Origin: JAAFHB01 sp963677935
Lineage (GTDB): Bacteria > Bacteroidota > Bacteroidia > Bacteroidales > Prolixibacteraceae
Reading direction: 5' to 3'
Assembly (NCBI GenBank): GCA_963677935.2
Contig: CAXXEH010000003.1
Location: forward strand, 1,798,001-1,862,000
DNA length: 64,000 nt
Position numbers and translations under genes: made by a program. Within the stretch, counting starts at the first letter, position 1, and the number at the start of each line of letters is the position of its first letter. Below are positions 1-8,160 of the stretch, piece after piece. Under the pieces are notes generated by a model. That model worked only from the letters and a program-made list of their open reading frames with translations, had not been told where the DNA came from and searched no databases.

Positions 1-416
1 TCTTTGTTGTAAAACCTGATGCCACCGGAGATATTACCCTTGCACCCGACAGTACCAGGAGCAAATATATTCAATGGAGTATCAAACGAGGCGGCGCCTA
101 TATGCAAACACCACTTATCTACCATGGATATCTCTACAATCTTCAGGTCAATGGTCAGCTCACCTGTTTTGACGCCCTGACCGGAGAGGTGAAGTATAAA
201 GAGAGTCTGAAGGAGCCTTTTACTGCGTCGGGGATTGCTGCTGACGGGAAAATCTATTTCAGTTCTGAAGAGGGGAATATTTACGTTCTGAAAGCCGGAC
301 CAGTTTTTCAGCTTCTCGCCAAAAATGCATTGAAGGATATTTGTATGGCCACGCCAGCCATTTCAAGGAATTCACTTTTCTTCAGGACGCAGCATTATTT
401 GATTGCAGTGGAATAA
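1..416 (+). CDS. PQQ-like beta-propeller protein, C-terminal part (partial)
   Basis: The reading frame (codons from position 3) is open from the left edge to the TAA at 414-416, so the gene begins outside the window. The visible 137 residues contain repeated blade-like strands: a 'LYNLQVNGQLTCFDALTGE' type repeat and a 'GKIYFSSEEGNIYVLKAG' type repeat. These are typical of PQQ-binding-like/BamB-like WD-fold repeats. Such domains usually serve as periplasmic scaffolds or quinoprotein-like sensors, and they often sit in Bacteroidota polysaccharide loci. No catalytic residue can be identified in this fragment. An internal ATG at 102 exists but is unlikely to be the start, because the propeller repeats continue upstream of it. 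The function is not assigned beyond the fold. Confidence 0.75.
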   Translation, partial: FVVKPDATGDITLAPDSTRSKYIQWSIKRGGAYMQTPLIYHGYLYNLQVNGQLTCFDALTGEVKYKESLKEPFTASGIAADGKIYFSSEEGNIYVLKAGPVFQLLAKNALKDICMATPAISRNSLFFRTQHYLIAVE

Positions 417-487
417 GGATTCAATTAATCTTTGCGTAATTCAATTATAAAAATTTAGTAATCAAGCTAATCATAAATAAAATTAAA

Positions 488-775
488 ATGAAAAATACAC
501 TTTTACTTGCTATTCTGGTTGTTATCTCTTTGAGAGCCATTTCAAAAGATGTTGAAAAAGTTGACCCAAACCATACCACAAATGGGCGATATGGTTATCT
601 GATCAATTCGGATCACCGCTGTTCTGTCTGGTGGGCCGAAGGGGTATATAAAGTGATACGCGATGCGCCGATACCCGCTAAAACAGGGGTTGACATTCAA
701 ATCAGCTCCGTAAAGAATGAATATGAATCATTTATACTCGTTAAAAATTCGTTTCACTACAGAGAAAGATATTAA
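488..775 (+). pseudogene. Truncated N-terminal fragment of a GH123/DUF4091-like glycosidase
   Basis: A 95-residue ORF starts with a signal peptide (MKNTLLLAILVVISLRAISK). It continues with the block VWWAEGVYKVIRDAPIPAK and then ISSVKNEYESFILV, which resembles the N-terminal beta-sandwich of exported GH123/DUF4091-type glycoside hydrolases. Those proteins are usually 500-600 residues or longer. Here the similarity ends near residue 88, followed by an unrelated tail (FHYRERY) and a stop, and no continuation is visible in the next 200 bp in any frame. The likely reading is a gene remnant left by a deletion. The ORF is preceded by a near match to the Bacteroidota -7 element around 427-434. Confidence 0.6.
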
Positions 776-956
776 GTAAAAATCTCCTTATTTGTTTGAA
801 CTACTGATTTCTTCTCTCCTTTTTTCTCAGTCGGAAAGATTCTGCGCTTTCTTGTAATCAGCTATTGTCGAATTCATGCGTTATAACTTTTAAATTTTAT
901 TTTGGCCAGATAGGTCGAACCTACAAAAAATATCGACCGGTAAAGCTTTAAAGAAT

Positions 957-964
957 TACATTTG
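957..964 (+). promoter_or_regulatory. Bacteroidota-type -7 promoter element for the sigma factor gene
   Basis: TACATTTG matches the Bacteroidota -7 consensus TAnnTTTG exactly. It lies 28 bp before the proposed TTG start at 993, which gives a plausible short 5' UTR. The -33 element is not clear. Confidence 0.5.
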
Positions 965-992
965 TGCCGAACTAATTAAAAACAATATAGTT

Positions 993-1577
993 TTGAGGGA
1001 ATATCCAGAGGATATTGAATTGGTACGAAAGCTTCAAAATGGTGACATTAAAGCTTTTGATATTATATATAAAAAATATGCCGGAAGACTCTATGGCTTT
1101 ACTTTTAAATACCTGAAATCGATAGACGATACAGAAGAGTTGGTTCAGTCAGTTTTTCTCAAAGTTTGGGAAAATCATAAAACCCTCAGAAATGATTCAT
1201 CCTTCAAATCCTTTCTGTTCACCATCGCCTATAATGAAATTTGTAACATTTTCAGACGAAGATGTCATATTAAGAAGTTCCTCGGCGAAAAATTGACCGA
1301 AAATGCCCAAACCTCGAGCGAAACAGAAGAGTTGATAGAATATAATTCCATTTTAGAGCAGGTTGATAAAATAATCTGTAAACTCCCTGAGCGACAAAGA
1401 ACAATCTTCATAAAAAGCCGAAAGGAGGGGAAATCGAATAAAGATATTGCCAATGAGCTTGGGCTTTCCTCCGGGACTGTCGACAACTATATTTCTGAAT
1501 CTTTGAAATTTATCCGCAGTAATTTGCAATATAAGAATTTTTCGGTTCTTCTCCTTATTTCCTTGTTTTTGCCTTAA
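993..1577 (+). CDS. ECF-type RNA polymerase sigma-70 factor
   Basis: This 194-residue protein has the ECF layout. Region 2 is near residues 20-90 (FDIIYKKYAGRLYGFTFKYL, then EELVQSVFLKVWE). Region 4 is near residues 125-180 (LPERQRTIFIKSRKEGKSNKDIA, then LGLSSGTVDNYISESLKFIR). It is the usual partner of the FecR-type anti-sigma factor and STN-bearing SusC that follow. Together they form a trans-envelope switch in which substrate binding at the outer membrane frees the sigma factor to transcribe the transport operon. The start is inferred to be TTG at 993, since no in-frame ATG precedes the conserved region and a -7 promoter element sits just upstream. The hydrophobic C-terminal tail (SVLLLISLFLP) is common in this subgroup. 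Confidence 0.9.
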   Translation: MREYPEDIELVRKLQNGDIKAFDIIYKKYAGRLYGFTFKYLKSIDDTEELVQSVFLKVWENHKTLRNDSSFKSFLFTIAYNEICNIFRRRCHIKKFLGEKLTENAQTSSETEELIEYNSILEQVDKIICKLPERQRTIFIKSRKEGKSNKDIANELGLSSGTVDNYISESLKFIRSNLQYKNFSVLLLISLFLP

Positions 1578-1607
1578 TATATAACGCATCCTCTGTTATT
1601 TCAAATT

Positions 1608-1633
1608 GTTTGCAAAAAAAGTTTGCAAAAAAA
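1608..1633 (+). repeat. Tandem 13-bp direct repeat (GTTTGCAAAAAAA x2)
   Basis: Two adjacent identical 13-mers lie in the 153-bp gap between the sigma factor and FecR genes. The A-rich repeats could be a bent-DNA regulatory site or simple slippage. No hairpin forms here. Confidence 0.4.
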
Positions 1634-1730
1634 AGGCATTTTTAATATGAGATTGAATTACCCCAGGTGTATCATATAACAGAAGGAGAAGAGAAATTCA
1701 TTTTCCACACATTCCAATTAATAAAATTTA

Positions 1731-2804
1731 ATGTTAAATCAAAACGAAATAGAACGAATTGAGCGATATATCAGCGGAATAGCTGATGAGAATGAAATTG
1801 TCTATGTTGAAACACTGTTTGCGCATGGTCAGGAAGATCTCTGTTTGCGCAATCGCCTTGAAAATGACTGGGGAAATGATCTTCAAAAATCTGCTCCTTC
1901 ACAAATAAACCTTGACCTTATGCTGGATCGCGTCCACCATATTATCAGGAATAAAGAAATCCAAAAGCGTAAATTATTAGCAAACAAGGTTATCCACTTA
2001 TACAGTAAAGTGGCCGCTATATTATTGCTGCCATTAATTGTTCTGGGAGGGTTGACATTCGGCTATTTAGGAAAATCAGTCAGTAGAGCGGAGGAACAAT
2101 CGGTCAGCTCGGTAATTCATGCGCCAATGGGAGCAAGAGTTTCATTCAACCTGCCAGATGGAACAACTGGCTGGCTGAATAGTGGATCAAGCCTAACATA
2201 CACGTTACCATTTAATAACAATAGAAAAGTTGACCTGAATGGAGAGGCATGGTTCGACGTTACCCATAACGAAAGAGCTCCTTTCGAGATCAGTGCCGGT
2301 AACTCCAAAGTTAAAGTCCTTGGCACAAGTTTTAATGTAAGTGCTTATAGCGGGACGAAATATATTGAGGTGGTACTTCAAAATGGAAAAGTAGAGTTCT
2401 CTTCCGACAACTTAGCCCAGAAGGTTAGTTTGTCACCTTCAGAAAAACTTGTGTTTAATAACGGCAAAATAGCTCTTGCCATTACTGATCCGTCAAAATA
2501 CAAAGCATGGACAGAAGGTAAACTGGTTTTCAGGGGAGATGATATGGCAGAGGTAGCCGGAAGGATTGAACGTTGGTACAATGTTAAAGTGATTTTAGCT
2601 GATCAGGATCTAAATAAATTTTCGTTTCGGGCAACATTTGAAGATGACTCATTGGAAGAGGTTCTTCATCTGCTTAGTTTGACTTCACCGATCAGTTACA
2701 AAATCACCCCACGAGTTATGAAAGGAGACGGGACATTTGAAAAAATAATCGTTACGCTATACGAGAGAGCAAATAAAAAGAGTAATAACCAAAAACTAAA
2801 TTAA
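1731..2804 (+). CDS. FecR-family anti-sigma factor (membrane)
   Basis: This 357-residue protein has a cytoplasmic N-terminal region (about 1-85), one membrane segment near residues 90-112 (VAAILLLPLIVLGGLTFGYL), and a periplasmic FecR domain. The FecR domain carries the motif HAPMGARVSFNLPDGTTGWL, then LNGEAWFDVTH and VKVLGTSFNVSAY. The C-terminal DUF4974-like region is present (FRGDDMAEVAGRIERWYNVKV). The family holds its ECF sigma factor at the membrane and receives the signal from the STN domain of a TonB-dependent transporter, here the SusC that starts 112 bp downstream. Length and domain order are normal. Confidence 0.93.
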   Translation: MLNQNEIERIERYISGIADENEIVYVETLFAHGQEDLCLRNRLENDWGNDLQKSAPSQINLDLMLDRVHHIIRNKEIQKRKLLANKVIHLYSKVAAILLLPLIVLGGLTFGYLGKSVSRAEEQSVSSVIHAPMGARVSFNLPDGTTGWLNSGSSLTYTLPFNNNRKVDLNGEAWFDVTHNERAPFEISAGNSKVKVLGTSFNVSAYSGTKYIEVVLQNGKVEFSSDNLAQKVSLSPSEKLVFNNGKIALAITDPSKYKAWTEGKLVFRGDDMAEVAGRIERWYNVKVILADQDLNKFSFRATFEDDSLEEVLHLLSLTSPISYKITPRVMKGDGTFEKIIVTLYERANKKSNNQKLN

Positions 2805-2842
2805 GTATGGGAAAAAACTAAAGCCGGTAATTAAATGAAAAA

Positions 2843-2866
2843 AGGAAATCGCGCCAACGATTTCCT
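2843..2866 (+). terminator. Hairpin between fecR and susC (attenuator or terminator)
   Basis: A perfect 9-bp stem (AGGAAATCG / CGATTTCCT) with a 6-nt loop lies 50 bp before the susC start. A T-run follows only about 20 bp later. It could uncouple expression of the regulator genes from the transporter genes. Confidence 0.45.
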
Positions 2867-2915
2867 CTAAAATCATCCTAAAAGGAATTTTTTTAATAAC
2901 AAATTTTACAAAGAT

Positions 2916-5900
2916 ATGAATAAAAATAATTCAGATGGGGAATTGCTGTTTCATTCCCTAAAAAAACCATTACTAATTATGCGCATTGCCATTTTTCTTT
3001 TGCTTGTCGGATTTTTACAAACGCATGCAACAGATACCTATTCGCAGAACACAAAGCTGTCTATCAGCTTCTCAAATACTGAGCTGGTTAAAGTGCTTGA
3101 TAAAATTGAGAAGCAAAGTGAATTTTATTTTCTATACAACGAAAAGTTGATTGATGCCACTCGCAAAATCTCAATTGATGCCAAAGACGAGCTAATTGAA
3201 GAGGTGCTAAAAAATCTATTCACGGGAACTGATGTGGAATATACCATTATTGACAGGAAGATCATTCTGGCCCCGAGCTATTTATCTGAATCACAGCAGT
3301 CAAATAATAAATTATCGGGTAAAGTAACAGATCGGTCCGGTGCTCCGATCCCTGGTGCATCAATCGTGATAAAAGGGACAACCAAAGGTGTCATATCCGA
3401 TACTGATGGGAAATATGTGCTAACCAATATTCCTGAGAATGCATCTATTTTGTTCTCCTTTGTTGGAATGAAAAATCAGGAGATCCGTACTTCAGGGAAA
3501 ACTGAAATTAATGTGGTTATGGAGGAGGATGTAGAGTCATTGAGCGAAGTAGTTGTGACAGGTTATGGAAATTTCAAGAAAGCATCGTTTACAGGATCGG
3601 CAAATACAGTCAATTCAGCGAAACTGAGGGATATACCGGTTGTGTCGATGGAACAAAAATTGCAAGGACAAAGCTCTGGTGTATTTATTACATCATCATC
3701 AGGTCAGCCTGGTTCTTTACCGTCAATCCGAATCAGGGGTTTGGGTTCTTTCTCAGCATCAAACGAACCATTGTATATCATTGATGGAGCGCCCGTGTCA
3801 ACAGGATCAATGTATACTCTTGGTGCAGGATACATGACCGATTCAAAAACAAGTATCATGTCCACCATCAATCCTGATGATATTGAAAACATAACTGTGA
3901 TTAAAGATGCTGCAGCTGCTTCTTTGTACGGTTCACGTGCTGCCAACGGGGTTATCCTCATCACAACAAAAAGAGGTAAAGCCGGAAAATCAGTATTAAA
4001 CTTTAAATTAAGTGGCGGAATATCAGATCTGGCAGTTGAAAATCGGCCAATGCTAAGTGGCGATGACCGCCGATCTTTAGTCCTCGAAAGTTTGGTAAAC
4101 TATGCTACAGACAAAAAAATGGCTGATCCAACTTCGTATGCAAATTCAAATATCGATACTTATGCAGCAAAACCATGGAGTGGCTATACCGATTGGTCAA
4201 AGTTACTTCTAAGAAAACATGCATACACCCAGGGTTATGAGGCTTCATTATCTGGTGGTGACGATAAAGGTAATTATCTTGCATCGGTTTCATACCTTGA
4301 TCAGGAAGGTATTGCTATTAATTCAGACCTGAAAAGGTATTCGAGCCATTTGACCTTCGATAAAAAAGTTAGCGAGAAATTGCAATTCAACGGGAGTATG
4401 ATTCTTTCCCAGGTATCGCAAAACTTGAACGAAGAAAGAACTTCATCATTGTCTCCATTCTTCTTACTGGCAGGATACATTACTCCATCTGATTATAACT
4501 TAAAAAAGGACGGAACCTATAACGATAACATGCAGGGAGGAACCAGTTTCAACCCCTATCGCGACATGAAACTTGATATGACCAATGTGCAGATCACCAG
4601 GGTTCTTGGTAACGGAGCTGCAACCTATGAGATTACAAAAGGCTTAAAAGCTAAAGAAAGCCTCAGTTACGACTATACAAGTGAAAAGGACAAACAATAT
4701 TTTAACCCTCAAAGTGCTGCCGGACAACATGGTACGCTTGGAGTCGCCCAATCAATTAAATCGTTCACTCAGTACGCCCGTTTGTTTTCGTCAACAAGCC
4801 TTGGATACATTAGGAAATTTAAAGATGTGCACAATGTTGACGTATTGGTTGCCTATGAAATTGAAGATTTCAAGACAGATAACCTCATCGGGTCAAAACA
4901 AGGTATCGCATCTGAACACTTGACTGACCTGGATGCTGCTTCAACCCTTTTAAGTGCAGGTTCTTCACCAACTGAATATCGTTTACTTTCTTACATTTCC
5001 AGGTTGAACTACGATTACAAAGGCAAATACTATTTGGGCGGTAGTTTCCGTCGCGATGGTACTTCCAGATTGTCATCAGGCCAACGCTGGGGTAATTTCT
5101 GGTCTGTATCAGGAATGTGGCGCTTAATTGATGAATCGTTTATGAGTGGAGTCAGGAACGTATTCACAGACCTGAAACTTCGGTCATCGTATGGTGTAAA
5201 CGGCAATCTGCCAACCTCGTTCTACGCTTATCAGGGATTGTACAGTTATACCAGATCTTATCAGGGAGCCCTTGGTTCTTTCGAATCAACGTTAACAAAC
5301 ACCAACCTGAAATGGGAAAAGAATTATAATCTGAACCTTGGATTGGATTTCACATTGTACAACCGGGTATCGGTAACTGCCGAATACTATAGCCGCCAGA
5401 CCAAAGACTTGTTGTTCAACATTCCGTTAAGCTACACCAGTGGTTTTACTGCCAGAACGGGTAATATCGGACGTATTAGCAACCAGGGAGTTGAATTAGA
5501 AATCAATTCGACCAATATAAAATCGAAAGATTTCCAATGGACAACAAGCCTATCGATCTCGCACAATACAAATAAGGTGAAGAAAATTACGGACCAGTTA
5601 ACTTCAACAACAGTGACAATGCGAAGTCCGGTAAATTACATTCCAACTGTTGGCGGTCCATATTATGAATTCCAATTGAAAGAATTTGCTGGTGTTGATC
5701 CTGCTACCGGTTCGGCATTGTATTATCTGAATACGAAGAATCCTGATGGTACATTGAACAAAACAAAAACAAGCGATGTAGCTTCGGCTCAGGCTGTAGA
5801 TGTTGGCAAACAAGCATTACCAAAAGTAACATCGAATTTTACAAATACATTGTTATACAAAGGTTTTGATTTAAATCTCACTTTTGTTGGTTCATGGGGT

Positions 5901-6308
5901 GGTTATAACTACGACTTCCTTGGCACATATTTTGAAGTTGACGGCGCCCAACCTACACGTAACTATCCGGCGTATGTAAAGAACCGTTGGCAAAAGCCTG
6001 GCGATATAACAAATACGCCAAGGTATGTTTTCGGTCAAAACGCTAACAATGTTCCAAAGAACACAACCCGTAACCTGCATAGCTCCGACTATATCAGATT
6101 GAAGAGCCTAAGCTTTGGTTACACCTTACCTGATAAACTGGCAAAGAAAGCGTTCATGAGCCATGTACGTTTGTATGTAGCAGGTTCAAACCTTTGGACC
6201 AAAGCAGCATGGGATAATTACGACCCTGAACAACCAATGGGTGGGTTTGTATTCGCTTCAACCCCAATTACCAAAACGATAAGTTTTGGGGCAGACATCA
6301 ATTTCTAA
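2916..6308 (+). CDS. SusC/RagA TonB-dependent outer-membrane transporter with STN domain
   Basis: This 1130-residue protein would import oligosaccharides across the outer membrane using TonB energy. In order it has a signal segment (about 20-45), an STN domain (about 50-120, including KLSISFSNTELVKVLDKIE), and a carboxypeptidase-regulatory-like domain (about 132-210, GKVTDRSGAPIPGASIVIKG). Next come a TonB box/plug region (SEVVVTGYG, then IRGLGSFSASNEPLYIIDG and IKDAAAASLYGSRAANGVI) and a long beta-barrel ending in an aromatic residue (GADINF). The STN domain marks it as a signalling transporter that talks to the FecR protein upstream. It is paired with the SusD gene 30 bp downstream. This is the only SusC in the window, so it is the likely uptake port for the whole hydrolase island. 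Confidence 0.96.
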   Translation: MNKNNSDGELLFHSLKKPLLIMRIAIFLLLVGFLQTHATDTYSQNTKLSISFSNTELVKVLDKIEKQSEFYFLYNEKLIDATRKISIDAKDELIEEVLKNLFTGTDVEYTIIDRKIILAPSYLSESQQSNNKLSGKVTDRSGAPIPGASIVIKGTTKGVISDTDGKYVLTNIPENASILFSFVGMKNQEIRTSGKTEINVVMEEDVESLSEVVVTGYGNFKKASFTGSANTVNSAKLRDIPVVSMEQKLQGQSSGVFITSSSGQPGSLPSIRIRGLGSFSASNEPLYIIDGAPVSTGSMYTLGAGYMTDSKTSIMSTINPDDIENITVIKDAAAASLYGSRAANGVILITTKRGKAGKSVLNFKLSGGISDLAVENRPMLSGDDRRSLVLESLVNYATDKKMADPTSYANSNIDTYAAKPWSGYTDWSKLLLRKHAYTQGYEASLSGGDDKGNYLASVSYLDQEGIAINSDLKRYSSHLTFDKKVSEKLQFNGSMILSQVSQNLNEERTSSLSPFFLLAGYITPSDYNLKKDGTYNDNMQGGTSFNPYRDMKLDMTNVQITRVLGNGAATYEITKGLKAKESLSYDYTSEKDKQYFNPQSAAGQHGTLGVAQSIKSFTQYARLFSSTSLGYIRKFKDVHNVDVLVAYEIEDFKTDNLIGSKQGIASEHLTDLDAASTLLSAGSSPTEYRLLSYISRLNYDYKGKYYLGGSFRRDGTSRLSSGQRWGNFWSVSGMWRLIDESFMSGVRNVFTDLKLRSSYGVNGNLPTSFYAYQGLYSYTRSYQGALGSFESTLTNTNLKWEKNYNLNLGLDFTLYNRVSVTAEYYSRQTKDLLFNIPLSYTSGFTARTGNIGRISNQGVELEINSTNIKSKDFQWTTSLSISHNTNKVKKITDQLTSTTVTMRSPVNYIPTVGGPYYEFQLKEFAGVDPATGSALYYLNTKNPDGTLNKTKTSDVASAQAVDVGKQALPKVTSNFTNTLLYKGFDLNLTFVGSWGGYNYDFLGTYFEVDGAQPTRNYPAYVKNRWQKPGDITNTPRYVFGQNANNVPKNTTRNLHSSDYIRLKSLSFGYTLPDKLAKKAFMSHVRLYVAGSNLWTKAAWDNYDPEQPMGGFVFASTPITKTISFGADINF

Positions 6309-6338
6309 TTGGGAATAAACTAATAAAGTGAAAGAATC

Positions 6339-7805
6339 ATGAAAAAAATATTTTATTATATCGCAGGAATTGCATTGATGGTTGCGACAACTTCGTGCAA
6401 AAATAGTTGGTTACAGCTGGATCCAACAACACAGGTATCAAGCGACGCTGCATTATCAACAGTAAGTGATTTACAGTACGCATTGAACGGGGCTTACCGG
6501 TCGATGGGAGTTCACTTCTACCTGGGAAACTATGCCACCTATTATTCTGAAGTAAGAGGTGAAGATATGCAATGCCTCAAAGTATCATCGCGTGGATACA
6601 GCTACTACACCTATTCTCAGACTTCAGCCGATGAGGATGTTACAAATAGGTGGTATCTCGGATATCAGCTGATTCATTATCTCAATAACATTATTGATGC
6701 GATTGACAATAGTGGAAAATTTGATTTAACCAATTCAACGGTGCTGAGTATCCGGTCGCAATGTCTGGCAATGAGAGGATTTAACTTATTTGTTTTAACA
6801 AATATGTTTGGTCAGAGTACTTATAGCATTGACCCAACTGCGGCAGGCGTTGTAATACTGACCAAAAAGACTGCTCCTGAATATTTGCCCACGCGGTCAA
6901 CTGTTGCCGAATGTTATAGCCAGGCAATTAAAGACCTGACCGAGTCGTTGAGTGGCCTCACCAAATCTAAAACGAATGGTTTCATCAACTATTGGGCTGC
7001 TGAAGGAATGTTATCAAGGGTTTATTTGTATATGGGTTCTACTGAAAGTTATGGAAAAGCATTAACTTATTCTGAAGATATCATTAAAAATTCACCTTAT
7101 GCCTTGTGGACTAATGCTCAATATGCTTCGGCTTGGGGCAAAGATTTCTCATCGGAATCGTTGTTCGAAATTTATTATTCTGATGTTGAAAATGTAGGTA
7201 GCGAAGCCATTGGCAGTGCTTTCTTCTGGGATGGTTATAATTCAATGGTTTTGACGCAGAAATACCTGGATTTGTTAGATCAGGATCCAACTGATGTGCG
7301 CCACTGTTTTGCCCAAATTGGAAACGCCACAGTGAACCCTGCCGGAAAACCATATTATTTGACAAAATACTGCGGAAAGTCTGGTACTGTTAAATTGCCG
7401 GTTACCCCACAGAATACCGATTTAGTCATTATGCGTTTGTCTGAAGTTTACCTGATCGCTGCCGAATGTGCTTTCAGGGCAAATTCATCGGCGAACTCAC
7501 TTACTTACCTGAATGCCATTGTATCTCGTGCAAATCCTTCCCAAAGTGTTCAGACCTCAGCTTTGAACCTGCAACGAATACTCGACGAAAAACGCAGAGA
7601 ATTGGTTGGTGAAGGTGTTGCTGGTGTTTACGATCTAATTCGCACCAGAGGAGCTTCAGGGGTGATTGATCATACGGGTGGATACCATTTGGCAATGCCG
7701 AACGGCCTGCTTAAATGCAACGATCCGCTGATGGCTTCGCCAATTCCGTCTGTTGAAAGAACAAACAACCCAAATATTAAACAAAATTTGGGTTACAGTA
7801 ATTAA
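6339..7805 (+). CDS. SusD/RagB-family surface glycan-binding lipoprotein
   Basis: This 488-residue protein has a lipoprotein signal with Cys20 (VATTSC). It then has the SusD-type N-terminus LQLDPTTQVSSDAALSTVSD, TPR-like helices (RSQCLAMRGFNLFVLTNMFG), and a C-terminal RagB/SusD region (LDEKRRELVGEGVAGVYDLIRT). SusD proteins cap the SusC barrel and bind the polysaccharide at the cell surface. It follows susC by 30 bp, so the two are co-transcribed. A stem-loop 50 bp after the stop probably ends this transcript. The ligand cannot be read from the sequence. Confidence 0.95.
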   Translation: MKKIFYYIAGIALMVATTSCKNSWLQLDPTTQVSSDAALSTVSDLQYALNGAYRSMGVHFYLGNYATYYSEVRGEDMQCLKVSSRGYSYYTYSQTSADEDVTNRWYLGYQLIHYLNNIIDAIDNSGKFDLTNSTVLSIRSQCLAMRGFNLFVLTNMFGQSTYSIDPTAAGVVILTKKTAPEYLPTRSTVAECYSQAIKDLTESLSGLTKSKTNGFINYWAAEGMLSRVYLYMGSTESYGKALTYSEDIIKNSPYALWTNAQYASAWGKDFSSESLFEIYYSDVENVGSEAIGSAFFWDGYNSMVLTQKYLDLLDQDPTDVRHCFAQIGNATVNPAGKPYYLTKYCGKSGTVKLPVTPQNTDLVIMRLSEVYLIAAECAFRANSSANSLTYLNAIVSRANPSQSVQTSALNLQRILDEKRRELVGEGVAGVYDLIRTRGASGVIDHTGGYHLAMPNGLLKCNDPLMASPIPSVERTNNPNIKQNLGYSN

Positions 7806-7856
7806 GCCAACATGAATTTTTTTAGAGATTAATCTAAATATTTAGCAAAAACAGAG

Positions 7857-7881
7857 ACTCTCGGGGTTACACCCCGGGAGT
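7857..7881 (+). terminator. Stem-loop after susD
   Basis: An 11-bp stem (ACTCTCGGGGT / ACCCCGGGAGT, one G-U pair) with a 3-nt loop is followed by a weak T-rich stretch. It probably terminates or attenuates the susC-susD transcript before the hydrolase genes. Confidence 0.65.
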
Positions 7882-7956
7882 TCTTAATTTGACTTTAAAT
7901 TTTGCAACAATTAAAACAGGGAATGAACACAACGATTTTTGAAGGATAACCTTTTA

Positions 7957-8109
7957 ATGCCCAAATGCAAACCTATAAGTAAATTTTTCACTCCATCCGA
8001 AAATGATTCTGTGGGTATTCTATCAGGCATTAATAATCTAATTGTAAACACAAAAAACAGGGACATACATCCCCTTTTAAATCCAAATAAATTAGAAATT
8101 TACGGTTAA
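7957..8109 (+). pseudogene. 50-codon ORF in frame with, and stopped just before, the SGNH gene
   Basis: An ATG at 7957 opens 50 codons ending at TAA 8107-8109. The same frame then stays open without interruption through the SGNH hydrolase gene to 9657. The encoded peptide is not recognised. The 355-bp gap 7806-8160 otherwise holds the susD stem-loop and a near match to a -7 element around 7896-7904. The ORF may be a remnant of a longer gene cut by a nonsense mutation, or chance coding. No function is proposed. Confidence 0.3.
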
Positions 8110-8160
8110 TATGCCGAAGCTTTAACTGAAGAAGCATATACTGCTCTTTGTGAGGAATTT

